A stretch of 64,000 nucleotides of DNA, taken from the NCBI RefSeq assembly GCF_000003815.2, contig NC_049987.1:18358468-18422467 (forward strand), in the 5' to 3' direction. This stretch comes from Branchiostoma floridae (Eukaryota; Chordata; Leptocardii; Amphioxiformes; Branchiostomatidae). Below, piece by piece: positions 1 to 10,906 of the stretch. Positions within the stretch are counted from its first letter, which is position 1; each line of letters begins with the position of its first letter. The translations under genes were made by a program, and so were the position numbers. Below the pieces are notes generated by a model, which had not been told where the DNA came from, did no database searches, and was given only the letters and a program-made list of their open reading frames with translations.

Positions 1-825
1 ACGAGCTTCGTCCATATCGTTGACAACACAAACTTTGCCAACGAAGGGGCGATTAAAAGTGCTCTATTCGCTTCGGACGGCTACCATATCAACAGGAATG
101 GAATTCGCGTTCTAGCTGCTAATATCAAGCGAACAACCAATCCTCTCTTAGGCCTGGGTCAGTACACGGGCAGGAAGAACCAGCCTGCATTGAACACAAT
201 GCCAAGCTCTCAGTACCGGACATACAGAGACGCTGTGATCGGAGTACCGACTGATAAGACTAGTGCTCCTCCTACTCAACACGGGAACAATTCTCGCCCG
301 TCTCCACACACACAACCAGCACGGGATCGGGGACAACAATCACACATTGGGCCCGCCCCAACATCGGGACAAGACCGATCACCTACTTCAACCCATGCGC
401 TAGATGCTGGGCGAGAACATAATGCAAATGCGCACAGGAGACCACCAGCCGATAACCCACCTAACATTTCAGCTGGTCCTACTTCAGAGAGACTCGAACA
501 CTTCTCCAGTACACCATGGAACAGTAACCCTCCCCCTCGCCAAGGACCCGCGGCCCCAAGTTCATCTAAAGCTCCGATGGGACATCCAGTGAACTCGTCC
601 AGAAGCCCAATAGGGCACTGGAGTCAGCCGCCACCCATCCCAAGTCGTCTCTCCGGACCCTGGGGCCCGCCCATCTTCAACCAACCGGCCGGCCCGTGGG
701 GATTCTCCCCGGTGAACACTCCTGTCCTTACCCCGCCCGGCCAGTCTCAGCCTCCACGGATGAACCCACCGCCCTGGTCCTGGCATCCTAACATGATGTG
801 GCCTCCGATGTTCCCGGTGTGGTAG
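1..825 (+). CDS. LINE ORF1, C-terminal part (SGNH-esterase end plus proline-rich tail)
   Basis: Open in frame 1 from the first base of the window, so the 5' part lies outside; 274 residues are visible before TAG. Residues 26-29 read D-G-Y-H and continue H-I-N-R-N-G, the pattern of the last catalytic Asp-x-x-His block of SGNH hydrolases, which are found in ORF1 proteins of CR1-group non-LTR retrotransposons. The remaining ~200 residues are rich in Pro, Ser, Gln and Trp with no recognisable fold. ORF2 of the same element follows on the same strand after about 360 bases. In the family this protein is thought to bind the element RNA. The ATG at 190 is internal, because the esterase block lies upstream of it in frame. 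Confidence 0.82.
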   Translation, partial: TSFVHIVDNTNFANEGAIKSALFASDGYHINRNGIRVLAANIKRTTNPLLGLGQYTGRKNQPALNTMPSSQYRTYRDAVIGVPTDKTSAPPTQHGNNSRPSPHTQPARDRGQQSHIGPAPTSGQDRSPTSTHALDAGREHNANAHRRPPADNPPNISAGPTSERLEHFSSTPWNSNPPPRQGPAAPSSSKAPMGHPVNSSRSPIGHWSQPPPIPSRLSGPWGPPIFNQPAGPWGFSPVNTPVLTPPGQSQPPRMNPPPWSWHPNMMWPPMFPVW

Positions 826-1185
826 GACTTCTATACTTAGTCATACAGTCTGTACATTTCGATTAGAAAGACTGTATCCGAGACTACTGCATTAGTCAAA
901 GCTAAGCTATTTGTAGATACACAGTGATACTAGTATTTAGTTACGTTGGTAGTCATTTTTAGTTTAAGAAATATACAAAATGATTTAGACGTACATATAT
1001 GTATTTTTTGTTGTTGTAGTTGTTGTTGATCAATTTTGATTGATTGTTTACTTAGTTTACATTTATCTAAGCTTACCTCAAATTCTCATGTTAAAGCTAG
1101 TAAGGTCCTGTGAGACATTGTGGATCGGACCGTAAAGACACAATTTTTTCTTCTTTTTCCCATTTCATTTAACTCATCCTTGGAT

Positions 1186-4100
1186 ATGAAAGCATTTTCT
1201 GGAGGCAACATGAACTTTTGTTTCTGGAATGTCCACGGGCTGGGTTCAAAATTAGAGGATTTAGATTTCTTGTATAAAATTGACAAATTTGACTTTATCT
1301 CGCTTCTGGAAACGTGGAGTACTGAAAAAACAAAAATTAACATACCAAACTACAGTTCTTTTCAACTGCATAGAAAGAAGAGTAAACGAGCAAAACGCTC
1401 ATCAGGGGGCATCATTTTCTTTTTCAAAGAACAATACAAAGCTTTTGTTAAAAAATTACCATCAAAATCAACAGATTTGCTTTGGGTTCAGATAGATCGC
1501 AAATTACTAGGATTAGACAAAGATCTTTTTATTTGTTCAGTTTATATCAGTCCTAGTGCATCCACAACGCACAAACACACAGAAAACCATGTAATAGAAA
1601 TTTTAGAGGAAGAGATATGTAAATACAGTTCTCAGGGTTTCATCCTACTAGGCGGTGACCTAAATTCTCGTCTAGGAAATTTACAAGATTTCGTTGAAGA
1701 TGACACTTTCTGTGATAATCACCCGAATAACTTCTCAAACATTACATTAGATAGACAACACATGGATCAAGCTCCCCCCAACAAGTTTGGCAGATTTGTG
1801 GCTGATTTATGTATTCAAGGAAATCTTAAAATTCTTAACGCCAGAATAGCCGGTGATCTACAAGGAAAATTCACGTGTCATCAGCCAAACGGTAGCAGCA
1901 CTGTTGATTATGTAATATGCAACCAACCGCTTCTAGAACACATTTTATTTCTTCGAGTTAACCCCCTAACCACATTCTCTGATCACTGCATGTTATCTGT
2001 TGTCTTACGTACAAAATCCTCAAATCACCCTGCCAAAGAGAAACAGATAAGTGGAAACAGCAAACCTCTCTCTAAAAGATTCCATTGGAATGAAACCTCT
2101 GCACAAAAGTTTTTTCAATCCCTCAGCCAACCACACATTATAGATAGACTTAATAACCTTTCACTTAGAGGAACCAAAAGCGCAGCCCACGACATTGAAA
2201 ACTACGTCTCGGATCTCAGCTCAGTATTAAGAGATGTCGGTTACAAATCATTGTGTTTAAAGATTAATAGAAAACGGCCAAGGAAAATAAAAAACAAGAA
2301 ATGGTTTGACAAAAGCTGTTGTGAAATGAAACGGGAGCTAAAAAATCTGGCATCTTTACTCGAGAAAAATCCACAGAACTCAGACGTGAGAGGAAGGTTT
2401 TTTAAAAGGAAAAAAGAATATAGAAAACTATTAAAAAAAAAGAAACGAGACTTTCATCAACAAATCGTTAACCAACTGTCCTCTTTGAGGGAAGAAAACC
2501 CAAACGCGTTTTGGAACTTATTGAAGAAACTGAAGTCAGAGAAAACACAAGAGCCAAGTTCTCAAATAACGGATGAGGCGTGGTTAAAACATTTTAATAG
2601 AATAGACAAATCTTCCATCAGTGACTCAGAAACTTCAACTAATAACTCAACAAATGTTCAAACTCATTTTCCCTCCCCTCTCCCTCCTACAGAGAATTCC
2701 TTTTTGGACTCTCTGATATCAGCTAAGGAACTAGATATAGCCATCTCCAAACTAAAAAAAAGCAAATCTAGTGGTAGTGATATGATTACAAATGAAATGC
2801 TGAAGTGTGGTAAACCAATCCTACAAAAAACACTGCTTCATCTCTTCAATTCATGTTTGCAAAACGGATACTTTCCCAAAGAATGGTCACTTAGTCATAT
2901 AGTACCAATACACAAGTCAGGTGATACCTCAGTCCCAGACAACTATCGGGGTATCTCCATTATGAGTTGTCTGGGGAAATTATTCTCGTCCATTTTGAAT
3001 ACTCGTCTTGTGAACTATGCGGAACAGAACAGCCTTTTTAAACCTCAACAGGCCGGTTTTAGAAAAAACTATAGAACGTCTGATAATCTTTTCGTATTAA
3101 CTACTTTAGTAAGCAAATATCTCAGTCAAAATTCACGTCTTTACGCATGCTTTGTTGATTTTAGCAAAGCTTTCGACTCTGTTTGGCGAGAGGGTCTCCT
3201 GTTCAAATTAAATAATCTTGGAATAGGAGGAAACTTCCTATCGACCATAAAAGACATGTATTCCAAAACTAATAACTGTATCAAAACCAACAATCGTCTT
3301 ACCGAAACATTTGTAACTAACTGCGGGGTTCGACAAGGCTGTAATCTGAGTCCAACATTGTTTAATTTGTTCATTAGTGATATAGTATCTGAATTTGATA
3401 ACTTTTCTAGCAATTCTCCTATTCTGTACAACATGAAAGTGCCATGTCTTTTATATGCCGATGACTTGGTTATCTTCTCAGAATCCCAACAAGGCTTACA
3501 GTCCTCCCTACTTAGACTAGAACAATATTGTAAATCATGGAAGCTGAAGGTTAACCTGAAAAAGACAAAGGTTATTGTATTTACAAAGGGAGGCCGCTTA
3601 CCGAAAGATTGTAGTTTTTTGTTTGATAATAATGCTTTAGAAATAGTAACATCTTATTGTTATCTAGGTATTGTTGTATCCTCAGCTGGCACATTCAAAG
3701 CCAACAGCAAATACTTATACAGCAAGGGATTGAAAGCTCTATTTGGAATTAGACAATCATTAGACAAAGCAGACGCACCATTATCAGTTAAAAACAAACT
3801 CTTCGACACTTGTGTTAAACCTATTTTGTTATATGGATCTGAAATTTGGAGCTCATTCAAAAGTCCTATATCTTGTCCTATTGAAACAGTGCACTTGAAA
3901 TTTTGTAAACACTCACTTAATGTTCCGAAAACTGCATCTAACCTTGCTGTACGCGCTGAATTAGGGAGGTTTCCTATCCAACTGGAAGCCTCCCTAAACG
4001 CCATCAAATATTTCATTAGAATTCAACAGAATGTGCCAGCTGAGAGTCTGCAGGCAGACGCTCTCTTATGTCAGCTTAATCTAGATTCATCAGGTACCAA

Positions 4101-4704
4101 ATGTTGGGCATCTGGTGTTCGCAAAACTTTGGAGGAGTGTGGTTACCCTTTTGTTTGGCAAGCCCGTAAGTCAACAGATCCAAACATATCCCACCTAATT
4201 TCTGCAATCCACCAACGACTGAATGATATTTATTTCCAGAATTTTCTAACCAACATTCATAATGATAATAAAGGTTTACGTGCGAAAAACAAACTCCGAA
4301 CGTACAGACTACTGAAATCCACATACAATGAAGAGCAGTATTTGAAAATCACAAACATTCGGCATAGAACTACCATTGCCAAACTAAGAATCAGTTGCCA
4401 CCGACTGCGAATTGAATCGGGAAGGCACAGCCGCACTCCTCTAGAACAAAGAATCTGCCAATTTTGTACCTCAAACATGGTAGAAGATGAAGTGCACTTC
4501 ACTGTTGATTGCGATATGTATGCGAATGATAGAAATACTCTATTTAGTTATATAGAAAGTAGATTCCCTCATTTTAGACACATGAGTAGCACTGACAAGT
4601 TTATATTTCTCATGCGTTTTGACAAACCGACAATAGCGAAACCCATACAGTCCTACATTTTCACTATTACCAAGAAGCGAGAAGAAGCCGAACTTTTGTG
4701 TTAG
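1186..4704 (+). CDS. LINE ORF2: APE endonuclease and reverse transcriptase
   Basis: One uninterrupted frame. It is open from 1120 but starts there with GTG; the first in-frame ATG is at 1186, giving 1172 residues. Numbering here counts from codon 1120. The N-terminal apurinic-type endonuclease shows W-N-V-H-G, L-L-E-T-W, G-G-D-L-N-S and a closing S-D-H. The reverse transcriptase shows V-D-F-S-K-A-F-D, G-V-R-Q-G-C-N-L-S-P and the catalytic Y-A-D-D at about residues 779-782. A C-terminal zinc motif C-x2-C-x9-H-x4-C sits near residues 1113-1131. It nicks the target and copies the element RNA. No stop or frameshift is visible, so the copy is young and possibly active. The clade is CR1/L2-like; exact assignment needs a phylogeny. 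Confidence 0.95.
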   Translation: MKAFSGGNMNFCFWNVHGLGSKLEDLDFLYKIDKFDFISLLETWSTEKTKINIPNYSSFQLHRKKSKRAKRSSGGIIFFFKEQYKAFVKKLPSKSTDLLWVQIDRKLLGLDKDLFICSVYISPSASTTHKHTENHVIEILEEEICKYSSQGFILLGGDLNSRLGNLQDFVEDDTFCDNHPNNFSNITLDRQHMDQAPPNKFGRFVADLCIQGNLKILNARIAGDLQGKFTCHQPNGSSTVDYVICNQPLLEHILFLRVNPLTTFSDHCMLSVVLRTKSSNHPAKEKQISGNSKPLSKRFHWNETSAQKFFQSLSQPHIIDRLNNLSLRGTKSAAHDIENYVSDLSSVLRDVGYKSLCLKINRKRPRKIKNKKWFDKSCCEMKRELKNLASLLEKNPQNSDVRGRFFKRKKEYRKLLKKKKRDFHQQIVNQLSSLREENPNAFWNLLKKLKSEKTQEPSSQITDEAWLKHFNRIDKSSISDSETSTNNSTNVQTHFPSPLPPTENSFLDSLISAKELDIAISKLKKSKSSGSDMITNEMLKCGKPILQKTLLHLFNSCLQNGYFPKEWSLSHIVPIHKSGDTSVPDNYRGISIMSCLGKLFSSILNTRLVNYAEQNSLFKPQQAGFRKNYRTSDNLFVLTTLVSKYLSQNSRLYACFVDFSKAFDSVWREGLLFKLNNLGIGGNFLSTIKDMYSKTNNCIKTNNRLTETFVTNCGVRQGCNLSPTLFNLFISDIVSEFDNFSSNSPILYNMKVPCLLYADDLVIFSESQQGLQSSLLRLEQYCKSWKLKVNLKKTKVIVFTKGGRLPKDCSFLFDNNALEIVTSYCYLGIVVSSAGTFKANSKYLYSKGLKALFGIRQSLDKADAPLSVKNKLFDTCVKPILLYGSEIWSSFKSPISCPIETVHLKFCKHSLNVPKTASNLAVRAELGRFPIQLEASLNAIKYFIRIQQNVPAESLQADALLCQLNLDSSGTKCWASGVRKTLEECGYPFVWQARKSTDPNISHLISAIHQRLNDIYFQNFLTNIHNDNKGLRAKNKLRTYRLLKSTYNEEQYLKITNIRHRTTIAKLRISCHRLRIESGRHSRTPLEQRICQFCTSNMVEDEVHFTVDCDMYANDRNTLFSYIESRFPHFRHMSSTDKFIFLMRFDKPTIAKPIQSYIFTITKKREEAELLC

Positions 4705-4810
4705 ACTAGATTTGTGACACTTTTATGTATGTATATATCCTGATTTGTTGTGACCTGTACTTAGCCCGGTTGGGCAAAATTGTACAATAAAGGTCTTCAT
4801 TCATTCATTC

Positions 4811-6079
4811 GATAATAAACTTATGGTCAAATACCCACGGACATGTTTCAAGAAAAATACCCAGCAAAAAACGCTGTTCTGCGTCAAATTCTATTCTATA
4901 AAACATGTGGGACTCAGTGTTACAGTCTAAATATTTTGTAGAAGCACCGCTGTAGGAAAGAAGGTCCAAGCAATGTAAAACATCACGTAGCATGAAGTTC
5001 GCTGTCAACTGGCACACAGCAGATGACTGTTTGAAACTCTAAGTCTAATCAACAGCCGTGTTTGATTGATAGCCGGCGGTCCTATGATGAAGTCGGCGAA
5101 AGGTGCGTTAGTTAGAAAATCTGCGTTTAGTTTTGATACGTAATTATAAGTTAGACAGTGGCGAGAATGATTATTTTCTCATCAATATTTCTCTTCAGAA
5201 TTATTTGAACTTAATTGTACATCTAAACAATTGGCTTACCTGTGCAATGTTTATATGATTAATGATCAGTGTACTGAAATCATGTGTAACGTATGGCTCC
5301 TAGTCAATAGATCAGCATTTTCTCTATAGTGACCACCTGTCTATAGTGGCCACATTTCCTAGTGCTGTTGTTGTTTGGCATAAACTTTGAACATTTAAAT
5401 TGTAAGTAACTTTAAACTGCCAGAGTTTCAGCCCAATAAAACACTCTCAGCGCCAGGGTATGAACAGACTGACCAGACAGACGAAAATAAATCCTCGAAC
5501 AAGGTTCAATCGTATCTTCCGGGTCTGGCAGGAAGTTGTTAAACTAAAATAAGAATAGGCTCGATGGTTGATTGCATACAAAGTAAAACAGTTTAACAGT
5601 TTTACAGCTTGAAGAAAACAAACGCTCCTACAGTACCTGCACCTGCTTGATAATTATTAAATCGTATGCCCTACTTGAATAAAAAAAGTTCATTGCAATA
5701 ATAAATGTACCCACATCACAAGGAGCTTATACTTTTTTAAACTTACACCTAGTTATCGTACTGAAAATTGTTAATGACATTACATGAAGTCATTCAACAA
5801 TTTTCAGTCATGATGAAAATTTTCTGAATGGAAGGTGTGATTATTGTCATTTTCTGAAAAATAGAAGCAAGCTCTGTTTTTACCTGGAGTCAATTCACAA
5901 TACCAGTCCACTTTGGGGGATAATGTACTGTTAAGAGGATGTTCCATTTTTGCGCAGGGGTGATTTGGAACAGTCCAATGTTGCGTGGGAAGGGGTATGG
6001 CTGAAATATGCTGTATTTGCTCTTAAGCAAATGTCGGCCTTTCTAGTTCATTACAACATTACAGCGTTCCATGTGGTGT
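4811..6079. other. non-coding stretch, nothing recognised
   Basis: AT-rich single-copy-looking sequence. I found no ORF with family features, no Ig exon that could belong to the TM exon at 6523, and no obvious repeat. Confidence 0.5.
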
Positions 6080-6660
6080 AATTAAAAGGTAATTGTAATT
6101 AAGGTGTGTTTTAAAGACTATGCAGCAATAACGTTCAACAGAGGTTATGGACCGGGTTACAACTTGGGTTTTTGTCATGTGGTTGTCCTGTTATCATAAA
6201 ATAATTCAAACGCCCTTCGCGTACACCTAGTGCATGCGCCGCCGTCGAAAATTTGAATACGTACTTACCGGACTTGCTTACCTACTAATTTCCAAACAGA
6301 CGTTGTTTGGAAAGTAATGACCTCAATGGTTTGAATATTGTTGGTTATTGATAAAAGGCTCCATACTAAGCTGTACCTCGAAATTTGAGTTGAGCTTATT
6401 ATTTCTGGGTAATGCCGAGAATAACTAGAACTTATTGATCACCACACCTCAGGTGATACGAAATTCATCGCGTCGTATACCCAATTATGATTATCACATA
6501 CTTTTTCTCCGTTTTCCTACAGCGTACACTCGTGACGTCGCTATCATCACCATCTCCGTGGTTGCTGCTGTGATTCTAGCGGCAATAGTTGTAGTCGCCA
6601 TCATCATGGTAAACAGAAAGGGGTGAATCTAATATCTAATCTAATCTAATCGAAACTTGG
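6080..6660 (+). repeat. inverted paralogous copy of the Ig-receptor last intron and TM exon
   Basis: This stretch matches, in opposite orientation, two separated pieces of the minus-strand Ig receptor gene: about 27300-27480 (pairs with 6080-6290) and about 24400-24760 (pairs with 6290-6660). The match includes intron sequence, the splice acceptor and the TM exon. In the other copy the two pieces are separated by more than 2 kb of inserted elements. Confidence 0.8.
6523..6626 (+). CDS. transmembrane exon of an Ig-family receptor (orphan copy)
   Basis: A pyrimidine-rich acceptor ending in ctacag precedes base 6523. The exon is 104 bases, the same length as its paralogue at 24420-24523 on the other strand. 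It encodes a few extracellular residues (Y-T-R-D), one hydrophobic helix of about 24 residues rich in Val, Ala and Ile, and a very short basic tail ending N-R-K-G before TGA. No Ig exons are visible upstream on this strand; they may lie before the window, separated by the LINE insertion, or this may be a stranded duplicate. A GTAAAC donor-like site overlaps the tail, so the stop may be bypassed by splicing. Confidence 0.6.
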
Positions 6661-6770
6661 CACAAAAAGTTTGGTATACTATCTTCAATTGATCATATTT
6701 CTGTTGTTTCTGCGTCAGCTTCAATGTATTATACATCTATAGAAAGATTTTCTTTCCAATTATCAAACAG

Positions 6771-6857
6771 ACATCACTGACACGCGCAAATACCAACAGG
6801 ACGATAATGTTGAACAGAATCAGGGAAATTTGAGCCCTCTTTTGGTGACCCACTCAC
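6771..6857 (+). CDS. possible cytoplasmic-tail exon after the TM exon
   Basis: An 87-base block bounded by an acceptor-like ...tatcaaacag and a donor-like gtaagc. One frame is open throughout and reads polar residues containing T-R-K-Y-Q-Q-D-D, plausible for a cytoplasmic tail. The phase does not fit a donor at the end of the preceding TM exon in that frame. In the phase that does fit, a stop occurs after about 20 codons. Treat as tentative. Confidence 0.25.
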
Positions 6858-6860
6858 GTA

Positions 6861-8260
6861 AGCAGGCCTATTTCGTGTTCCATGAGTTAATATTTGATTG
6901 TGATAATAATATTTTTGATGCCATAGGAAAGGGAATCACACAAGCTTTCTATTAATTGATATATAACACATTGAAATTTATGCAAAATAACGGAAATATG
7001 ATAAACCAAAGTTGGTATTCTAAACTTTATGTGCCGAGTATACCTGTTGTGTCGGCTGAAGTTTAAAAACCTCCTTTGGAGTCATATAAAAGTGGCTTTT
7101 AGGAAGAACGAACAAGCAAATTTTATGTACTTTTTCACACATTCTGTAGATGATACACTGAAATTCACCGTATTTCATTGTAAACTGTCTTTGCACCCTG
7201 TTGTATATCTTGAGGCGTTGAACCTTCTTACCTTGAGGTCCAATCACAATAGGCAAGAAACTGTGTTCTGATACATCCATTATTTGTTTTGACTCATTTT
7301 TTGTTGTCCGTACAAAGCAATTACTACTAATTGATGATAGTTGAATGTTTGCACTCAACGTGTGATTGTTTTATCAAGGTGTTATCGATCTAAATATATA
7401 TATACATGTACATGGCAAACTTACCAATACACCAAATAGGCTCCTTGCAAAAAGTGTAAGTGTTGATCACTTCGGGCTCAGGCCTGAATCAATATTTTGA
7501 TATACACCAACTTATACCCAAATACCATTACACCGGCCACTTCCGTTAAAACGGACAGGCATGCAGCCACTTGTTCATTGGTCTTTCTGAAAATTGGCAT
7601 TCTATCATTGGTTAAACAGTTGAACTGATAATTGTGAAGGACAGTCACTATGGGTCTAATGTAACATCAGATCCTGTTCACTGAACAGAAAAGGGATCCT
7701 CAGGCAACATTTCATATCAGACTGGTTTCAAACTGGTTAAGTGGAATCGAATCTCATTGCAGCCTGGGGTCAGGGGTCAGGGTCAGTGTATGCACGTGTT
7801 ACGCATAGTCATAATATTGACAAATGTTGTTATATATTCCGTTGTATACTATGTTACACCATGTATATTTTATCTTTTTATGTACTTATATCATTGTTAT
7901 TGATAAGTATCACGAAGTTGTTAAATTGCATTTGTGTTGTCTCTGCTTTTGTCAGCAAGGCTAGCCCTTTGTAATAGCCACCGGTTGGCTAGTTGGGCAG
8001 CCCTAGCTGTGTATGTCCCATGCAGAATAATGAAAATTAAAGGTGGTGTGTATAAGATGACTGAGCCAAACGGTATCTTAGACATGGACGTCATTTGACG
8101 TCATTTATGTTGCTATTGGCAACAAAAGTCGTAACAAACATTGTCATTCTGTTATCTGCACTTGCTGTTACTGTTTTAGCATACCTGGACGTTTTCTGGA
8201 AACACCTATTTTTAATGGTTCCAGGCAATATATTCAAATGATGACCTCATAATTGCGTAA
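6861..8260. other. non-coding stretch with possible decayed LINE 3' sequence
   Basis: No supported gene. The segment near 7940-8040 contains a passage resembling 3' regions of invertebrate LINEs, but it is too short to classify. The rest is AT-rich and featureless to my eye. Confidence 0.4.
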
Positions 8261-8652
8261 TACAGTAGAAGCCGTTTAATTGCACATCCTATTTGCCAGC
8301 ATATTTTTTGCAATTATCTGGCAGGTGCAATAATGCGAAGTTATCCTGCAGGACCACAGTGGTTTGGGATTTTGGAATTCCGTGCATTAAACAGAAGTGT
8401 GCGTTAATCCGTTGTGCAATCAACTCGCTGCTGTCACTTATCACTTGAAGAATTTCGGCGCTATTAGGACGTAATACAGTAGAAGCCAGTTAATTGCACA
8501 ACGGATTAACGCACACTTCTGTTCAATGCACGGAATTCCAAAATCCCAAACCAGTGTGGTCCAGTAGGATAACTTCGCATTATTACACCTGCCCGATAAT
8601 TGCAAAAAATACGCTGGCAAATAGGATGCGCAATTAAACGGCTTCTACTGTA
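8261..8652. mobile_element. two MITEs inserted head to head, TA-flanked
   Basis: The right copy (8474-8652) is complete at about 178 bp with terminal inverted repeats tacagtagaagcc... and ...ggcttctactgta. The left copy (8261 to about 8427) is the same sequence in reverse orientation and lacks its far terminus. The two together form a long imperfect palindrome. The TA boundaries and TIR style fit a Tc1/mariner or pogo-type non-autonomous element; no transposase is present. Confidence 0.85.
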
Positions 8653-9349
8653 TCATGTTTACATCATTTTCTGAAAATTTGATGATCGTATAATAAGTCG
8701 TAAAAGAGTTACAGGAATTACAGTCCTTAAATGCCCTCCCCCGTCCCCGACAAAAAAAACGGTCTGAATAGGGTTAAGGATGGCATTCTCTGCAGTTTCT
8801 CAGTAAAATGAGATGCCTAAACGCTTATATAAACGTAGATCTTGCTACGAACATATACATTTTGCAGTATCCACCAGACTAATCTCAAATTCTAGGTACA
8901 ATACGGTACATTTGTACTACGAACATGTATGCATAAACATAGCATAAGCTAGGTTCGAGCTGGCTTGTATCTGTGCTTGCATGTACAGAACGTATATAGC
9001 CTGTATAACTGCCCTTTCGACAAATACACGGCTTCTGTTTCTGTGTCTGCATCTGTATTAGTATAATCAGGTCTGTTTTCAGTTTTATTTTATTTCATAG
9101 CGCTGCAACCGAGTCGATAAAGTTCAAGATATCACATTCTAGAAAAACATAGGACGACGCACTTAAATTTCAACAGCTTGTTCCCTCTGCCAGCTTTCTT
9201 AATTATTCATGACGTCACAACAGAAAACAGACGAATGAACTGGGCATGCTCAGTAAGAGTCACATCAATAGATGTTGCAGTTTGTCGGCTTGACAATCTG
9301 CTAGAACTGCTAGGTTAAACGTAAAACAGTTTTATCCCCAAGCCTCACA
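8653..9349. other. upstream non-coding region of the LRR-Ig gene
   Basis: No ORF of interest. It contains a perfect TGACGTCA palindrome (9210-9217) within the last few hundred bases before the proposed first exon. The ORF at 9419-9802 has no family features. Confidence 0.4.
9210..9217. promoter_or_regulatory. CRE-type palindrome TGACGTCA
   Basis: A perfect 8-base CREB/ATF consensus upstream of the proposed first exon of the LRR-Ig gene. A second perfect copy lies at 10457-10464, just inside the proposed second exon. Function is inferred from the consensus only. Confidence 0.35.
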
Positions 9350-9583
9350 CGTCTTAGGAGTTACCTTTGTCGTAGGAGCGTCCAACGATCGGAAACTGGG
9401 GACATCGTCAAGATAGTCGTGGATACATCGAACAGAAATTCAGTTGTGTTCATATACATACACGTTTGTCTGTGTCCTTGTCGGCGGTTGGTTCTGTCAC
9501 TGAGCCTGCTAGAGATTCTATCGTATAAAGGCGTACGACGGCATGCGACGTTACAGATAGGTAACCCTTCTCTTTCCCGAGAG
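9350..9583 (+). other. putative 5' UTR exon of the LRR-Ig gene
   Basis: A strong donor (gag followed by gtaagtg) ends at 9583. A pyrimidine-rich acceptor (tttcttcgtccttgtag) lies at 10421, giving an intron of about 840 bases before the exon that carries the start codon. The left boundary is a guess, since no initiator element is clear. Confidence 0.35.
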
Positions 9584-10229
9584 GTAAGTGTTAGTTTATG
9601 GTCAGGTCAGATTCGTCATGCGATCTTCGTACAATCGCAAGCTGAAGGATTATTGGAACGTTTGTGCACGTGTCGTAGAAAACTGAATTGTTTTGTTACC
9701 GAAAAAGGCTGTCTGAAGTCCTTGTCGGTGGTTGATTCTGTCACACCCGTCTTAAAAATTCTACGACATCAAAATCGACGACCTGCGATGCTTTCTTTTT
9801 AATTCAAGATTTTGCTTATACGGTCTTGTTTTTACTGAAGGCACGTTCAAAAACAGTCTTCAGAAAAGACTAATCTTTAGTCTGAATGCTTGGTGGCCTA
9901 TATTTGAATATTAAGATATTTTTATATTGTCTGCTGCGAGATCTGATAAACATGTTGCTATTGCAGTTTCTAGACTGCAATTGCGTATTCAGTTTTCAAA
10001 CGATAGAAACGGCAAGGAAAACAATAACAAAAAATCTTTGAACCGTAAAACGACAACAGGCTAGAAGAAACTACGATAACGTTATAATCTACGTTTGGAA
10101 CCTATGTTGATAGTGACTATATATTAGTCGTATGTTAGCACGTTTCACAAGGCTACGGCAAGTACATTTTAAGGATAACATCCTCGACAGATTGTCGATA
10201 AAATGAAATACGTAAATTGTTCATCATTA

Positions 10230-10350
10230 ACGTGTGTGTGTGTGTGTTTGTGTGTGTGTCTGTTTGTGTACACGTGTGTGTGTGTGTGTGTATGCGTGTG
10301 TTATCATGTGTGCGTGCGTTTATGCGAGCCTGCGTTCACGTGTTTGCGCA
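10230..10350. repeat. TG-rich microsatellite
   Basis: An interrupted (TG)n run with TTTG and TATGCG interruptions, inside the proposed 5' UTR intron of the LRR-Ig gene. Confidence 0.9.
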
Positions 10351-10421
10351 CACTCGTGTATGATTGAGTGAATGAAGTTCTGCATAGCCATTAGCATATT
10401 TCCGTTTCTTCGTCCTTGTAG

Positions 10422-10906
10422 GTTCCAGGAATAGCAAGCATTGGCTAAAGAATTGATGACGTCACAAATTAGGGCGTACATCAGTGGACAAGCACAAGAC
10501 CGCGGAGTGATCTACAAGACTGTTTGGAGCTGCCAATAGTTCCTTGTGCTAGTTTACGAAAACTACAGTTTGAACCAAAATGTTTGCAATGTGGTACTAT
10601 ATATCTATGTATTTTCACCATATTAACACTACTTTCTAGCAGCCCTTTCACTAATTAAGCCTCTGCACGAAGAATCATGAGTTCCTATTGAACTGATTTT
10701 CATTATGGTAAAGATTCCTGATTTTCCATTTGCAATTTGGTACTTCTCATTTTCATCAATCAGATCCTGACCTAGAGGTGAACAACTGCAGACTCTTTTG
10801 GGAAGAGTTTTCGGACAGCTAGTGAGAGTTTGCTTTACATGTCATACAGACATACCCATCTTGATAAAATACTCATAGTCTATCTAAAATTGATGGTCTA
10901 AGGAAT
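10422..10906 (+). other. putative 5' UTR part of the LRR-Ig coding exon
   Basis: Sequence between the proposed acceptor (ag at 10420-10421) and the start codon at 10907. It contains several upstream ATGs, so a further short intron or translational control cannot be excluded. Confidence 0.35.

Larger units (their letters stand above)
1..4810 (+). mobile_element. CR1-group LINE, 5' end outside the window
   Basis: ORF1 end, a spacer of about 360 bases and a full ORF2 form one retrotransposon. The 3' UTR (4705-4810) contains AATAAA at 4786-4791 and ends in a short TTCA tetranucleotide run just before 4810, as in LINEs that end in short tandem repeats instead of poly(A). Fragments of a related element with the same zinc-motif spacing lie on the minus strand at 33358-34640. 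Confidence 0.9.

Noticed and set aside
7020..7358. 112-residue minus-strand ORF and its plus-strand partner
   Set aside because: Overlapping open frames in AT-rich sequence with no motif, splice context or homologue recognised.
9419..9802. 127-residue ORF upstream of the LRR-Ig gene
   Set aside because: No family features; it overlaps a strong splice donor at 9583 and likely UTR sequence.
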